A program made the translations under genes and the position numbers. The notes under the pieces are model-generated. The model saw only the letters and a program-made list of their open reading frames with translations, was not told where the DNA came from and ran no database searches. Shown one piece after another: positions 35,556-45,238 of a stretch of 64,000 nt of DNA (its first letter is position 1; each line of letters opens with the position of its first letter). The DNA comes from Pseudomonas fortuita (lineage in GTDB: Bacteria > Pseudomonadota > Gammaproteobacteria > Pseudomonadales > Pseudomonadaceae). The stretch lies in NCBI RefSeq assembly GCF_026898135.2, contig NZ_CP114035.2:2397501-2461500 (forward strand), given 5' to 3'.

Positions 35556-37031
35556 ATGGTCCAGCTTCGCAAATGGCAGCCACTGCTCAGGCTCGATGGC
35601 GCGCAGGCTTCATACCGGCAGATCGTCGAAGGCCTGGTGGCCGCGATCAGCGAGGGCCGCCTGCGCCCTGGCACGCCGTTGCCGGGCACGCGGGAGATGG
35701 CGCAACTGCTGAACGTCAACCGCAAAACGGTGATCCTTGCCTATGAGGAAGCCGAAACCAAAGGCTGGCTGCAGAGCGTGCAGCGCCGGGGTACCTTCGT
35801 CAGCCAGCAGCTGGCGACTGGCACAATCACGGCGCCCGCCGCCTCGCGCTCCTTCGCCTTGGCGCTGCCAGAAGAGCCCGCCGTTGCCTATTTCGAGGCA
35901 AACGAACGGGCGGCAGCGCAGCAGGGGCGGCCAGAGGCCTTGTTCTTCGACAACGGTGCCTGTGACCATCGCCTGCTGCCCCAGGCTGTTCTGCATCGCT
36001 ATTACCGCAATGCCCTGCGCAACAGCTTTGCCAGCAACAGCGTGCGCCACGGCAGTGATTGCAGCAGCCTCTACCTGCGCGCCGCCTTGGCTGACATGCT
36101 CAGGCACAACCGCAGCCTGAACGTTGGCGCCGAGCATATCTGCCTGACCCAGGGTGTGCAGATGTCACTATCACTGTTGGCCAGCGTGTTGCTCAAGCCG
36201 GGGGATGCGGTGCTGGTCGAGCGCCTGAGTTATCCGCCGGCGTGGGAGATTTTCCGCCAGCTGGGGGCCCGACTGGTGACCGTGGACCTGGACCATGAGG
36301 GTTGCCGGGTGGACCAGATCGATGCCCTGTGCCGGCAGCACAAGGTGCGGATGATGTATTTGACGCCCCATCACCAGTTTCCGACCACGGTCAGCTTGCC
36401 AGCCGGGCGCCGGCAGCAGTTGCTGGAGCTGGCGCGGCTGCACGATTTCTGCGTGGTCGAGGAAGACTACGATTACGAGTACCACTTTTCCGGGCGGCCC
36501 TATCTGCCTTTGGCCAGCGACCGGCAGCAGCGGCATGTGATTTACATCGGCACACTGTCCAAGCCCTTGGGCAGCACGTTCCGTTGCAGTTATATCGTCG
36601 CACCGGTGGAGGTAACGGCAGTGCTGGAGCGCAGGGCGACGCTGACCCTGGGGCAGGGCGATGCGGTGATGCAGCGGATGCTGGCGGACTTGATCAATGA
36701 TGGCGAGCTGAAGAAGCACTTGCGCCGGGTCAACCGCGAGTACCGTCGGCGTCGGCAGACCCTGTTGGCTTGCCTGCACGATGCGTTTGGCGAGCAGATT
36801 ACCGTGCAGGAGCCGGAAGGTGGGCTGGCGCTGTGGGTGCGGTTTGCCGACACGATCAATGTGGATCAGTTGGTCGACAAGGCACTGGAGCTGGACCTGG
36901 TGGTACGCAGCGGTCGCCAGTTCTCGCCGTTTGGTCATGCCGAGAATGCCTTGCGCCTGGGTTTTGCTTCGCTGGATGTCGATGAGCTCCGGCAGGCCAC
37001 CCAGCGCCTGGCGCAGGCAGCAGAAAGGTGA
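35556..37031 (+). CDS. MocR/PdxR-type regulator (GntR helix-turn-helix fused to aminotransferase domain)
   Basis: A 491-residue chimeric regulator. The start is the first ATG downstream of the divergent promoter region. Residues 15-80 are a GntR winged helix (YRQIVEGLVAAISEGRLRPG, LPGTREMAQLLNVNRKTVILAYEEAE). The rest is a fold-type I aminotransferase domain with VVEEDYDYEY and the PLP lysine in IGTLSKPLGSTFR. Such proteins sense PLP-linked amines or PLP itself and usually regulate the divergent neighbour, here the reductase-M24 fusion. That points to an amino-compound pathway, by inference. Confidence 0.92.
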   Translation: MVQLRKWQPLLRLDGAQASYRQIVEGLVAAISEGRLRPGTPLPGTREMAQLLNVNRKTVILAYEEAETKGWLQSVQRRGTFVSQQLATGTITAPAASRSFALALPEEPAVAYFEANERAAAQQGRPEALFFDNGACDHRLLPQAVLHRYYRNALRNSFASNSVRHGSDCSSLYLRAALADMLRHNRSLNVGAEHICLTQGVQMSLSLLASVLLKPGDAVLVERLSYPPAWEIFRQLGARLVTVDLDHEGCRVDQIDALCRQHKVRMMYLTPHHQFPTTVSLPAGRRQQLLELARLHDFCVVEEDYDYEYHFSGRPYLPLASDRQQRHVIYIGTLSKPLGSTFRCSYIVAPVEVTAVLERRATLTLGQGDAVMQRMLADLINDGELKKHLRRVNREYRRRRQTLLACLHDAFGEQITVQEPEGGLALWVRFADTINVDQLVDKALELDLVVRSGRQFSPFGHAENALRLGFASLDVDELRQATQRLAQAAER

Positions 37032-37079
37032 TGTCACGACCACGGGGATTCAATTGTCTGGTGCCGCCTGGACTGGCCT

Positions 37080-37163
37080 CATCGCCGGCAAGCCAGCCCC
37101 CACAGCATTCCTGCAAGACCTGAGGTCAATGCGGTCCAGGTGGGAGCTGGCTTGCCGGCGATG
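37080..37163. repeat. REP-type inverted repeat pair
   Basis: Two 24-bp arms (37080-37103 and 37140-37163), both containing CGCCGGCAAGCCAGC or its complement, form an inverted repeat with one mismatch. The unit lies between the convergent mocR-type and DUF1835 genes. Confidence 0.75.
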
Positions 37164-37193
37164 GGCCGCACAGCGGCCCTGCGGTTGAGCAGG

Positions 37194-38438
37194 TTATCGG
37201 CGTTGCCACACCTCGCCTTGTTCGGTCACTACCCAAGGCCTGTCAGCCGCATCCACCAGCACCCCGCCAACCCAGCGCTGCGCAGGGTTGTGATCCAGCC
37301 AGTGGGCCTTGCCTGCAAGCACTTGCTCGGCAAGCGGCGTCAGCCGCAGCAGTCGCTGCGCCCAAGCTTCTCCCGGGCCTTCAACCAGCAGCGGGTGTGG
37401 CGCGTGGATCAACGGCTGCAGCAGCACATGGAACATCTGGTCACCGAGGTAAGGCAGCGGGTCATCCTGCATCATCAACTGGCCAAACACGCGGCCGGCC
37501 GGTAGCGCGCCGCGTGAAGCCAGCACGCGCAGCAGCAGGCGTTCGGTAAGGCTCAAACCGTCATGTGCCCCCGGTAGCTCCTGCAGCTGGCGCGCCAATG
37601 CCCCGCCCAGCAACGGCAAGGCCGGGTGTGCGTGGCCAGCGAGGCTCGCCCAGCCTTTTGGATTGGGTGCGGTGTAGGCCGCCCATGCCTCGCGGGCCAG
37701 GGCGAGTGCATCCTCACCCAGCGCGCGACGTTGCGGCCACAACCAAGCCAGCAGGTCGGGGGCCAGTTGCCCAATGCCGATAAAGCGCTCGATGCCGGGC
37801 ACCTGGTCAATTTCGATCAGCTCCAGCCGACGCGGCAGGCCAGGCAGGCTGGCGAGTACGCGAATCAGGAACAGCTGGTCGTAAGCGTCAGCCTCGCACC
37901 ACAGCACAATTTCGCTGTCGCGGTTAAGCCCTGCCAATGCGCTACGTTGTGCTGCCTGGCGCTGTTCAAGGTCTTGGGGGCTCAGCCGGAACGCTTGTTG
38001 AACGTAGGCGCTGCGAACCTGCCAGTACTGCTCATCAGGCAGTGCCGGTACAGGCCCCATCACCATGGGGTCGTCGAACATCTGGAAAGCGCCGGCAAAC
38101 CCGGCGGTGCGCAAGCTGTGGGCGATGTCGTTGCCGCAGCGCCAGTGCTGCACGTTAGCCTCGTCATCGGCAGAAAAACCGGGGTGGCGTGCTGCAAAAG
38201 CCACGGCATCGGCATGGGCCTTGAGCTTGGGCCAGCTGGCAAAACCGGCCTCGCGGGCCACCAGCCATTGGGTATCGGCAAGCCGGTAGTCGGGGCCGGG
38301 CAGGCCAAGCGTGCGCAATTGCTCGCGGGTGTCGTCGGCTTGGTGGGTTTTCAGTTCGGTCAGCAAGCGCTTGGCGCGTTTGCGCAAGGCGGGCAGGTCG
38401 AGCAAGCCGTGGTGGCGGGAAGCATTGATGGCGGGCAT
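37194..38438 (-). CDS. DUF1835 domain protein
   Basis: A 414-residue protein starting at the ATG behind AAAGGAG (the frame is open 55 codons earlier). The N terminus (LPALRKRAKRLLTEL, then RLADTQWLVAREAGFASWPKLKAH) is a motif often found in front of ankyrin repeats and other domains. The DUF1835 core starts near residue 180 with EIVLWCEADAYDQLFLIRVL and RLELIEIDQVPG. The family's biochemical role is unknown. Confidence 0.75.
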   Translation of the reverse strand: MPAINASRHHGLLDLPALRKRAKRLLTELKTHQADDTREQLRTLGLPGPDYRLADTQWLVAREAGFASWPKLKAHADAVAFAARHPGFSADDEANVQHWRCGNDIAHSLRTAGFAGAFQMFDDPMVMGPVPALPDEQYWQVRSAYVQQAFRLSPQDLEQRQAAQRSALAGLNRDSEIVLWCEADAYDQLFLIRVLASLPGLPRRLELIEIDQVPGIERFIGIGQLAPDLLAWLWPQRRALGEDALALAREAWAAYTAPNPKGWASLAGHAHPALPLLGGALARQLQELPGAHDGLSLTERLLLRVLASRGALPAGRVFGQLMMQDDPLPYLGDQMFHVLLQPLIHAPHPLLVEGPGEAWAQRLLRLTPLAEQVLAGKAHWLDHNPAQRWVGGVLVDAADRPWVVTEQGEVWQRR

Positions 38439-38664
38439 GCCAACTCCTTTGGGGCTCGGTCCGCCGACAAGCCGGGAGCTGGTATGGAAATGGAGTGAAG
38501 CATGGCTCGGGCAACCCCTTTGCGCGGACCGCAGGCGCAGCCGGCGCCCAGGCCACGACTTTAACGGTGCAGCGCAGCGGGTTGCAAATGATAGTTTTCC
38601 CATGGGTTGCCGTGCGCTTTATAGTGGCGGGCTTTTCTCCGTTGAAGTCAAAGGAATGGCGACC

Positions 38665-39555
38665 ATGCGCATACGCACCCTGCTTGCAGCAATCGGGACC
38701 AGCTTGTCGCTGGGCTCGGCATTGGCTGCGCCAAGCCAGCCAGTGCCTGTAGCGGGCGAACGTATTTCGGTAAAGGTCGAGGGCACCGGGCCGGACGTCA
38801 TCCTGATCCCCGGGCTGGCCTCTTCCCGTGAGGTTTGGGCGGGGCTCGCCAGCACACTGCGCCAGCAGCATCGCCTGCACCTTGTGCAGGTTGCAGGCTT
38901 TGCCGGTTCGCCTGCCGTGCCCGCTGTGGACGGGCGCGTGGCCGCTCCTGTGGCCGAGGCGGTTGCCGACTATATCCGTAGCCAGCGCCTTGAGGCGCCG
39001 GCCATCATTGGCCATTCGCTGGGCGGTGAGGTGGCGCTGATGCTTGGCGCACGCCACCCGGAGCAGGTCGGGCGGCTGATGGTTGTCGATGCGCTGCCGT
39101 TTTACACGTTGTTGATGGACCCCACGGCCACTGCCGAAACGGCTGCACCCCAGGCTGCCACATTCCGTGATGGGATGCTGCTGGCCCCGGCAGCGCAGGC
39201 CGAAGCCATGCAGCGTGCGGCCATTGACCGGCTGGCCAAGACCGCTGCGGCCAGGCCCGCATTGGTAGAGGCCGCGCTGCGCTCGGACCGCAAGGCGGTA
39301 GCCGACGCTACCTATGAACTGATGACCACCGACCTGCGCCCGGAGCTTGGCGATATCCAGGCGCCGGTGCAGGTCGTCTATGCCTATGACCCCTTGTATG
39401 GCATACCCGCTACCAGCGTCGATGCAACCTTCGCAAACGCCTATGCCGGGACGCGAAACATCAGCTTCAAACGTATCGATGGCAGCTTCCACTTCGTCAT
39501 GCTGGACCAACCGCAGGCCTTCGCGCAGACGGTAGTCAATTTCCTCGATCGCTGA
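38665..39555 (+). CDS. Secreted alpha/beta hydrolase
   Basis: A 296-residue hydrolase with a signal peptide ([21 protein letters not shown], cut before APS). The ATG at 38665 is preferred over one at 38656 because the AAAGGA ribosome site is too close to the latter. The nucleophile elbow is GHSLGG with Ser118; the likely acid is Asp near 240 (YAYDPLYG) and the base His276 ([11 protein letters not shown]), so the triad is complete. A periplasmic esterase or lactonase is the best guess. Confidence 0.85.
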   Translation: MRIRTLLAAIGTSLSLGSALAAPSQPVPVAGERISVKVEGTGPDVILIPGLASSREVWAGLASTLRQQHRLHLVQVAGFAGSPAVPAVDGRVAAPVAEAVADYIRSQRLEAPAIIGHSLGGEVALMLGARHPEQVGRLMVVDALPFYTLLMDPTATAETAAPQAATFRDGMLLAPAAQAEAMQRAAIDRLAKTAAARPALVEAALRSDRKAVADATYELMTTDLRPELGDIQAPVQVVYAYDPLYGIPATSVDATFANAYAGTRNISFKRIDGSFHFVMLDQPQAFAQTVVNFLDR

Positions 39556-39710
39556 GGTTGGCCGCGGCGCAGCCTGCGCCCGGCAACATCTGTTCGGTTA
39601 TCGCCCATAACCTGCTTCCTGCGCCTCAAGCCTGCGCCGGTACCTCCGATAGCAGCACACCCACCGTCGAATTTCGACCAGAAGTGGTGCCAATAAGGAG
39701 TACTGCCCGC

Positions 39711-41336
39711 ATGCTTGCCAACCTCAAGATACGTACCGGAATGTTCTGGGTGCTGTCGTTGTTCAGCCTGACCCTGCTGTTTTCCACCGTCAGTGCCTGG
39801 CGGGCAGCAGTGGGCAGCGGTCAGCAGATCACCGAACTGGACCAGACCGCACACCAGTCGGACCGGTTGAACAATGCGTTGTTGATGGCAATCCGTTCCA
39901 GCGCCAATGTGTCCTCGGGCTTCATCGAGCAGTTGGGCGGCCATGACGAGAGTGCAGGCAAGCGCATGGCGCTGTCAGTCGAGCTGAACGACAAGAGCCA
40001 GAAGCTGGTCGACGAGTTCGTTGAAAATGTCCGCGAGCCAGCCCTTCGCACGCTGGCAACCGAGCTGCAGGCTACCTTTGCCGAATATGCCAAGGCGGTA
40101 GCCGGGCAGCGCGAAGCGACCCGCCAGCGTTCGCTGGAGCAGTACTTCAAGGTCAACATCGATGCCGGCAATGCCATGGGCCGACTGCAAGCGCTACGCC
40201 AGCAGCTGGTTGGCGTACTGAGCGAACGTGGCCAGCAGATCATGCTGGAGTCAGACCGTCGTCTGGCGCGTGCACAAATGCTGAGCCTGGGGCTGCTAGG
40301 GGTGACCTTGCTGCTGGCTGCACTGTGCTGGGCCTTCATTGCCCAGCGAGTGCTGCATCCGCTGCGTGAAGCCGGTCGGCACTTCCAGCGCATTGCCGGT
40401 GGTGACCTGAGCGTGCCGGTGCAAGGGCAGGGCAACAACGAGATCGGCCAGCTATTCCATGAACTGCAGCGTATGCAGCAGAGCCAGCGCGACACCCTGG
40501 GGCAGATCAACCACTGTGCCCGGCAGCTGGACGCAGCCGCCACTGCGTTGAACGCGGTTACCGAGGAAAGCGCCAGCAACCTGCGTCAGCAGGGGCAGGA
40601 GCTGGAGCAGGCAGCTACTGCTGTGACCGAAATGACCACGGCCGTGGAGGAAGTTGCGCGCAACGCTATCACTACATCGCAAACCACCAGCGAGTCCAAC
40701 CAGCTGGCCGCACAAAGCCGCCAGCAAGTCAGCGACAACATCGATGGCACCGAGGCCATGACCCGCGAGATCCAGACCAGCAGTGCGCACCTGGAGCAAT
40801 TGGTGGGGCAGGTCCGGGATATCGGCAAAGTACTGGAAGTGATCCGCTCGGTGTCCGAGCAAACCAACCTGCTGGCACTCAATGCTGCCATCGAGGCGGC
40901 CCGCGCCGGTGAGGCCGGGCGCGGCTTTGCGGTGGTGGCAGATGAGGTACGCACGCTGGCCTACCGCACCCAACAATCGACCCAGGAAATCGAACAGATG
41001 ATCGGCCGCGTGCAGGCGGGCACCGAGGCGGCGGTGGCGTCGATGCAGGCCAGCACCAACCGCGCCCAGTCGACACTGGACGTGACCTTGGCCTCGGGGC
41101 AGGTGCTGGAAGGTATCTACAGTGCGATTGGCGAAATCAACGAGCGCAACCTGGTCATCGCCAGTGCGGCCGAAGAGCAAGCTCAGGTGGCGCGGGAAGT
41201 GGACCGCAACCTGCTGAACATTCGCGAGCTGTCGATCAACTCGGCGACAGGAGCGCAGCAGACCAGCGAGGCGAGCAAGGCGCTGTCGGGGCTGGTGGGG
41301 GAGATGACGGCATTGGTGGGGCGGTTCAGGGTGTAA
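39711..41336 (+). CDS. Methyl-accepting chemotaxis protein
   Basis: A 541-residue chemoreceptor starting at the ATG after AATAAGGAG. A membrane segment at 11-29 and another near 188-210 enclose a periplasmic domain of about 155 residues, the size of a four-helix-bundle (TarH-like) sensor. HAMP follows ([20 protein letters not shown]), then a long coiled-coil signalling domain with the hairpin tip [19 protein letters not shown] near 385. No CheR-binding pentapeptide ends the protein. The ligand is not evident. Confidence 0.93.
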   Translation: MLANLKIRTGMFWVLSLFSLTLLFSTVSAWRAAVGSGQQITELDQTAHQSDRLNNALLMAIRSSANVSSGFIEQLGGHDESAGKRMALSVELNDKSQKLVDEFVENVREPALRTLATELQATFAEYAKAVAGQREATRQRSLEQYFKVNIDAGNAMGRLQALRQQLVGVLSERGQQIMLESDRRLARAQMLSLGLLGVTLLLAALCWAFIAQRVLHPLREAGRHFQRIAGGDLSVPVQGQGNNEIGQLFHELQRMQQSQRDTLGQINHCARQLDAAATALNAVTEESASNLRQQGQELEQAATAVTEMTTAVEEVARNAITTSQTTSESNQLAAQSRQQVSDNIDGTEAMTREIQTSSAHLEQLVGQVRDIGKVLEVIRSVSEQTNLLALNAAIEAARAGEAGRGFAVVADEVRTLAYRTQQSTQEIEQMIGRVQAGTEAAVASMQASTNRAQSTLDVTLASGQVLEGIYSAIGEINERNLVIASAAEEQAQVAREVDRNLLNIRELSINSATGAQQTSEASKALSGLVGEMTALVGRFRV

Positions 41337-41423
41337 GGGTAGCCGGGCGACGGGCGTAAAACTCGCACCTGATCGTTGTTACATTAAAAGTGGGTGAAAC
41401 TTATTTAAAGTTCCCCTTGCGGG

Positions 41424-41452
41424 TTGACTTCGATACTACCCTTGAATAAAGT
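41424..41452 (+). promoter_or_regulatory. Predicted mgtA leader promoter
   Basis: TTGACT (41424-41429), a 17-bp spacer and TAAAGT (41447-41452) make a reasonable sigma70 promoter. If used, transcription would start near 41459, giving a leader of roughly 640 bases before the mgtA ATG. Confidence 0.5.
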
Positions 41453-41458
41453 TCGATC

Positions 41459-41480
41459 GCCCCGAGAAAGGGCCTTTTTT
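41459..41480 (+). terminator. Weak GC stem with T6 tract
   Basis: GCCC and GGGC form a short stem followed by CTTTTTT. It could be the terminator of the chemoreceptor gene, 122 bp upstream. It also coincides with the predicted 5' end of the mgtA leader, so its role is uncertain. Confidence 0.4.
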
Positions 41481-41521
41481 CCATTCACTGAAGAATTCAA
41501 TGGACACAGTATCTAGTCGCT

Positions 41522-41661
41522 GCCTGACCCCTGCCGTATGGCCTGGTCAGGCACTTGAACCGGAACACCGGTCCCGACACCCTGGTCGGGCAAGCCGCGC
41601 CAGAGCCTGATGCTCCGTCGTGACTTGCCGCCACCGGTGTCTGCCGGTTGGAGGCAAGCTC
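41522..41661 (+). ncRNA. Structured 5' leader of mgtA, hairpin part
   Basis: Three successive inverted repeats lie here. GCCTGACC/GGTCAGGC (41522-41529, 41545-41552) is a perfect 8-bp stem. CCCGAC/GTCGGG (41573-41578, 41585-41590) is next. The third pairs TTGCCGCC (41625-41632) with GGAGGCAA (41650-41657), one mismatch, and encloses ACCGG/CCGGT (41633-41637, 41644-41648). It buries the Shine-Dalgarno GGAGG of the following small ORF. This arrangement is typical of a regulated leader RNA. I do not match it to a named riboswitch class. Confidence 0.5.
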
Positions 41662-41835
41662 ATGAACCTCACTTCATTCGCTTCACACCGCCTGTTCGCC
41701 GGCCTTGCGCCGCAGCTGGCCCGTGCCCGGCCGTGCCGCCTGCACGGGTACCCTGACGACAGCCAGGAGCCCCCAAGTAGATGCGGGCCGCTGGCGCGTC
41801 TTCATGCCCGCTTGAGCCCCCAGACTTCTCACTGA
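41662..41835 (+). CDS. Candidate leader peptide 1 of mgtA, 57 residues
   Basis: The ORF begins MNLTSFASHRLFAGLAPQL with GGAGG 7 bases before its ATG, and that GGAGG is sequestered in a strong hairpin. It is rich in Arg, Leu and Pro, including an EPPSRCGP stretch. Right at its stop codon lies another hairpin, CTGAATA/TATTCAG (41832-41838, 41844-41850). Enterobacterial mgtA leaders contain a proline-containing peptide ORF (mgtL) whose translation responds to Mg2+; a comparable role is possible but the sequences are not similar. Confidence 0.4.
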   Translation: MNLTSFASHRLFAGLAPQLARARPCRLHGYPDDSQEPPSRCGPLARLHARLSPQTSH

Positions 41836-41931
41836 ATAAAAGATATTCAGCGGTATCTTCCCTCCCGAACTTACTAAGTTGAAAGTTTGCCGGGTAACTA
41901 TTGCCCCGTGTTTATGAAAAGGAATCAATCC

Positions 41932-42057
41932 ATGGACTGCGCGAGTAGAAAGTTCGCTGCCGACACAACTTCCGACCCTCGGCAGCGGACAGACAACTGT
42001 CGGAAAAACCCAGCATTTTTCTGCGACCCGACATGCCTTCGTTCACTGGCTGAGTGA
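41932..42057 (+). CDS. Candidate leader peptide 2 of mgtA, 41 residues
   Basis: The ORF begins MDCASRKFAADTTSDPRQ behind AAAAGGAA and stops 44 bp before the mgtA ATG. It has four cysteines (3, 23, 31, 35). Inside it TTCCGAC (41970-41976) can pair with GTCGGAA (41999-42005), while GACAG (41988-41992) can pair with CTGTC (41997-42001); the two stems share bases and exclude each other. An in-frame ATG at 41914 could add six residues. Real translation is not proven. Confidence 0.4.
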   Translation: MDCASRKFAADTTSDPRQRTDNCRKNPAFFCDPTCLRSLAE

Positions 42058-42101
42058 AACGTCTGTGTGTCGTGCCGCCGCAGCGGCAGGAGCACAGCAA
42101 C

Positions 42102-44816
42102 ATGACTGTCAAACACCGCAACACCTCATCGGCCAAGGCCGAACGCGAAACTCGCCTGTCTACCCGCGCCGCCCGTGAAGCGCGCAATGGCCTGGCCGTT
42201 ACCCTCGCCAACCTCGATGCCAGCGAGCAGGGCCTGACCGAGCACGAAGCTGCCAAGCGCCTGGAGCGCGATGGGGCCAACCAGGTTGCCCACGACCCGC
42301 AACCCCACGCCCTGGTGCAATTGCTCAAGGCCCTGCATAACCCGTTCATCTATGTACTGCTGATTCTGGCCGGGATCAGCTTCGTCACCGACTACTGGCT
42401 GCCGGTCAGCGCAGGCGAAACGGACGACGCCGACCTGACCAAGGTCATCATCATCATGACCATGGTCAGCCTTAGCAGCCTGCTGCGCTTCTGGCAGGAA
42501 TACCGCTCGAACAAGGCCGCCGACGCGCTCAAGGCAATGGTGCGCACTACCGCAACCGTGCTACGCCGCGAGCAGGTCGGGCAGGCCCCGCGCCTGCGCG
42601 AAGTGCCCATGGACAAACTGGTGGCCGGCGACATCGTGCAGCTATCTGCAGGCGACATGATCCCGGCCGATATCCGCCTGCTTGAATCGCGCGACCTGTT
42701 TATCAGCCAGGCGGTGCTCACTGGCGAAGCGCTGCCGGTCGAGAAGTACGACACCTTGGGCAATGTCGCCCAGAAGTCCGCCACCGGGCATGGCGCCAAC
42801 CCGGACAACCTGCTCGAGCTGCCAAACATCTGCTTCATGGGCACCAACGTCGTCAGCGGCCGCGCGCGCGCTGTGGTGGTCGCCACCGGCCGACGTACCT
42901 ATTTCGGCTCGCTGGCCAAGGCCATCGCCGGTTCCCGCAGCCAGACCGCCTTCGATCGCGGCGTGAACAGCGTCAGCAGCCTGCTGATCCGCTTCATGCT
43001 GGTGATGGTACCGGTGGTGTTCATGATCAACGGTGTGGTCAAGGGCGACTGGGGGGATGCCTTCCTCTTCGCGCTTGCCGTGGCAGTGGGCCTGACCCCT
43101 GAAATGCTGCCAATGATCGTCAGTGCCAACCTGGCCAAGGGCGCTGTGGCCATGGCCCGGCGCAAGGTGGTGGTCAAGCGCCTGAACGCCATCCAGAACC
43201 TGGGCTCCATGGACGTACTGTGCACAGACAAGACCGGCACGCTCACCCAGGACCGGATCATCCTCGAACACCACGTGCGCTTCGATGGCCAGCGCGATCG
43301 GCATATCCTTGAACTGGCCTGGCTCAACAGCCACCACCAAAGCGGCATCCGCAACCTGATGGACCAGGCCGTGCTGCATTTTGCTGGCCAGGACAGCCAG
43401 TTCCAGGTGCCTTACGCTTACGCAAAGGTAGACGAACTACCGTTCGACTTCATCCGCCGTCGCCTGTCCGTGGTAGTGAAAAATGCACTTGGCGATCACC
43501 TGCTGGTAAGCAAGGGGGCGGTCGAGGAAATGCTCGCCATCGCCACCCATGTGCAGGAGGGCGACCGTGTCGTTACTCTGGACCCGCTCCGCCGCCAGCA
43601 GCTTCTGGCCAGCGCCGATGCCTACAACCAGGACGGCTTCCGCGTGCTGGTGGTCGCCACCCGCGAGATCCCGTCGGCCGAAGGCAAGGCGCAGTACCAC
43701 ACCGACGATGAGCGCGACTTGGTGATCCAGGGCTTCCTGACCTTCCTCGACCCACCCAAGGAAACTGCCGGCCCGGCCATTGCCGCCCTGCGTGACATGG
43801 GGGTGCGGGTGAAGGTGCTGACCGGCGACAACCCGGTGGTTACCTGTAAGGTCTGCCGAGAGGTGGGCCTGGAGCCAGGCCTGCCGCTGCTCGGCCAGGA
43901 CATCGAGCGCATGGACGACACCACCCTGAAGCTTCAGGTCGAGGAACGCACTGTCTTCGCCAAGCTCACCCCGCTGCAGAAATCACGCGTGCTCAAGGCC
44001 CTGCAGGCCAATGGTCACACGGTCGGTTTCCTCGGCGACGGTATCAACGACGCCGCCGCCCTGCGCGATGCCGACGTCGGTATCTCGGTGGACAGCGGCA
44101 CCGACATCGCCAAGGAGTCGGCCGATATCATCTTGCTGGAAAAAAGCCTGATGGTACTGGAGGAGGGGGTGCTCAAAGGCCGCGAAACCTTCGGCAACAT
44201 CATGAAGTACCTGTGCATGACTGCCAGTTCCAACTTTGGCAACGTGTTCTCGGTCCTGGTGGCCAGTGCGTTCATTCCGTTCCTGCCGATGCTGGCAATC
44301 CACCTGCTGCTGCAGAACCTGATGTACGACTTCTCCCAGCTGTCGCTGCCGTGGGACCGCATGGACAAGGAGTTTCTCAGCAAGCCCCGCAAATGGGACG
44401 CCCGCAACATCGGCCGCTTCATGCTGTGGATCGGCCCTACTTCGTCGATCTTCGACATCACCACCTTTGCCCTGATGTGGTATGTGTTCGCCGCCAATAG
44501 CGTCGAGATGCAGGCGCTGTTCCAGTCTGGCTGGTTCATCGAAGGGTTGCTGTCACAGACCTTGGTGGTGCACATGCTGCGCACCCGCAAGGTGCCGTTC
44601 TTCCAAAGCACCGCTGCGCTGCCGGTGGTGCTGGCAACGGGGCTGGTGATGGCATTGGGTATCTACATCCCGTTCTCGCCGGTGGGCGCGATGGTGGGCC
44701 TGGTGCCGCTGCCATGGGCATACTTCCCTTGGCTGGTTGCTACCCTGCTGGGCTACTGCGTGGTCGCGCAAGGGATGAAGACCCTTTACATCCGCCGCTT
44801 CGGGCAGTGGTTCTGA
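42102..44816 (+). CDS. mgtA: Mg2+-importing P-type ATPase (MgtA/MgtB)
   Basis: A 904-residue P3B-type ATPase. The ATG follows CAGGAG; the frame is open 16 codons earlier. The N-terminal cytoplasmic region holds the family start ANLDASEQGLTEHEAAKRL. The actuator motif is LTGEALP, the phosphorylated aspartate is D376 in DKTGTLT, and the hinge motif is GDGINDAAALRDADVG. The membrane domain has NPFIYVLLILAGISFVTDYW and the late segment MLAIHLLLQNLMYDFSQLSLP with the Asn and Asp typical of Mg2+ pumps. Length and motifs are complete. The long structured leader argues for Mg2+-dependent RNA control. Confidence 0.96.
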   Translation: MTVKHRNTSSAKAERETRLSTRAAREARNGLAVTLANLDASEQGLTEHEAAKRLERDGANQVAHDPQPHALVQLLKALHNPFIYVLLILAGISFVTDYWLPVSAGETDDADLTKVIIIMTMVSLSSLLRFWQEYRSNKAADALKAMVRTTATVLRREQVGQAPRLREVPMDKLVAGDIVQLSAGDMIPADIRLLESRDLFISQAVLTGEALPVEKYDTLGNVAQKSATGHGANPDNLLELPNICFMGTNVVSGRARAVVVATGRRTYFGSLAKAIAGSRSQTAFDRGVNSVSSLLIRFMLVMVPVVFMINGVVKGDWGDAFLFALAVAVGLTPEMLPMIVSANLAKGAVAMARRKVVVKRLNAIQNLGSMDVLCTDKTGTLTQDRIILEHHVRFDGQRDRHILELAWLNSHHQSGIRNLMDQAVLHFAGQDSQFQVPYAYAKVDELPFDFIRRRLSVVVKNALGDHLLVSKGAVEEMLAIATHVQEGDRVVTLDPLRRQQLLASADAYNQDGFRVLVVATREIPSAEGKAQYHTDDERDLVIQGFLTFLDPPKETAGPAIAALRDMGVRVKVLTGDNPVVTCKVCREVGLEPGLPLLGQDIERMDDTTLKLQVEERTVFAKLTPLQKSRVLKALQANGHTVGFLGDGINDAAALRDADVGISVDSGTDIAKESADIILLEKSLMVLEEGVLKGRETFGNIMKYLCMTASSNFGNVFSVLVASAFIPFLPMLAIHLLLQNLMYDFSQLSLPWDRMDKEFLSKPRKWDARNIGRFMLWIGPTSSIFDITTFALMWYVFAANSVEMQALFQSGWFIEGLLSQTLVVHMLRTRKVPFFQSTAALPVVLATGLVMALGIYIPFSPVGAMVGLVPLPWAYFPWLVATLLGYCVVAQGMKTLYIRRFGQWF

Positions 44817-44837
44817 GCCAGGCGAGGAGAGCAGAGC

Positions 44838-45221
44838 ATGCGAGTACTGATCTGTGCGGGACGCAACTATGCCGACACCCGGCGCTGCCGCCAGGCCCTG
44901 GATGACGTTCAGCGCCAGCGGCCGATCCGGGTGTTGATCCACGGTGGCAGCCAGTTCCTGGGCGGCGAGATCGAAAGCTGGGCACGTGAGCACGGTGCCG
45001 ATCTGGTGCGCTACCCGCCGAACTGGCAGTTGCACGGCAAGCAGGCCGAACGCCTGCGCAACCTGTTCATGCTTAACGACAGTCGCCCTGATCTGTTGCT
45101 TGCCCTGCCCGGGGGCGATGACACAGAGGAACTGCTGGCCAGGGCTCGCGGCGCGGAGGTTCCGGTGATTTGCGGCAGGCAACCACGGCGGCCCGAGCGG
45201 GATGAACCTGGCGTGGGATAA
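44838..45221 (+). CDS. DUF2493 / SLOG-like protein
   Basis: A 127-residue Rossmann-like protein with the DUF2493 pattern: MRVLICAGRNYADTRRCRQAL, then VLIHGGSQFLGGEIESWARE and PDLLLALPGGDDTEELLARA. The GG.....G and PGG signatures place it in the SLOG superfamily of predicted nucleotide or ligand sensors. It starts 21 bp after mgtA on the same strand, so it may share the mgtA transcript; no function is known. Confidence 0.8.
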   Translation: MRVLICAGRNYADTRRCRQALDDVQRQRPIRVLIHGGSQFLGGEIESWAREHGADLVRYPPNWQLHGKQAERLRNLFMLNDSRPDLLLALPGGDDTEELLARARGAEVPVICGRQPRRPERDEPGVG

Positions 45222-45238
45222 GCCTGCCTGCCACCAGT

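Noticed and set aside
41459..41480. Reading the GCCC/GGGC stem plus T6 as a Mg2+ attenuator
   Set aside because: The stem is only 4 bp and sits at the predicted transcript start, so I list it only as a weak terminator candidate.
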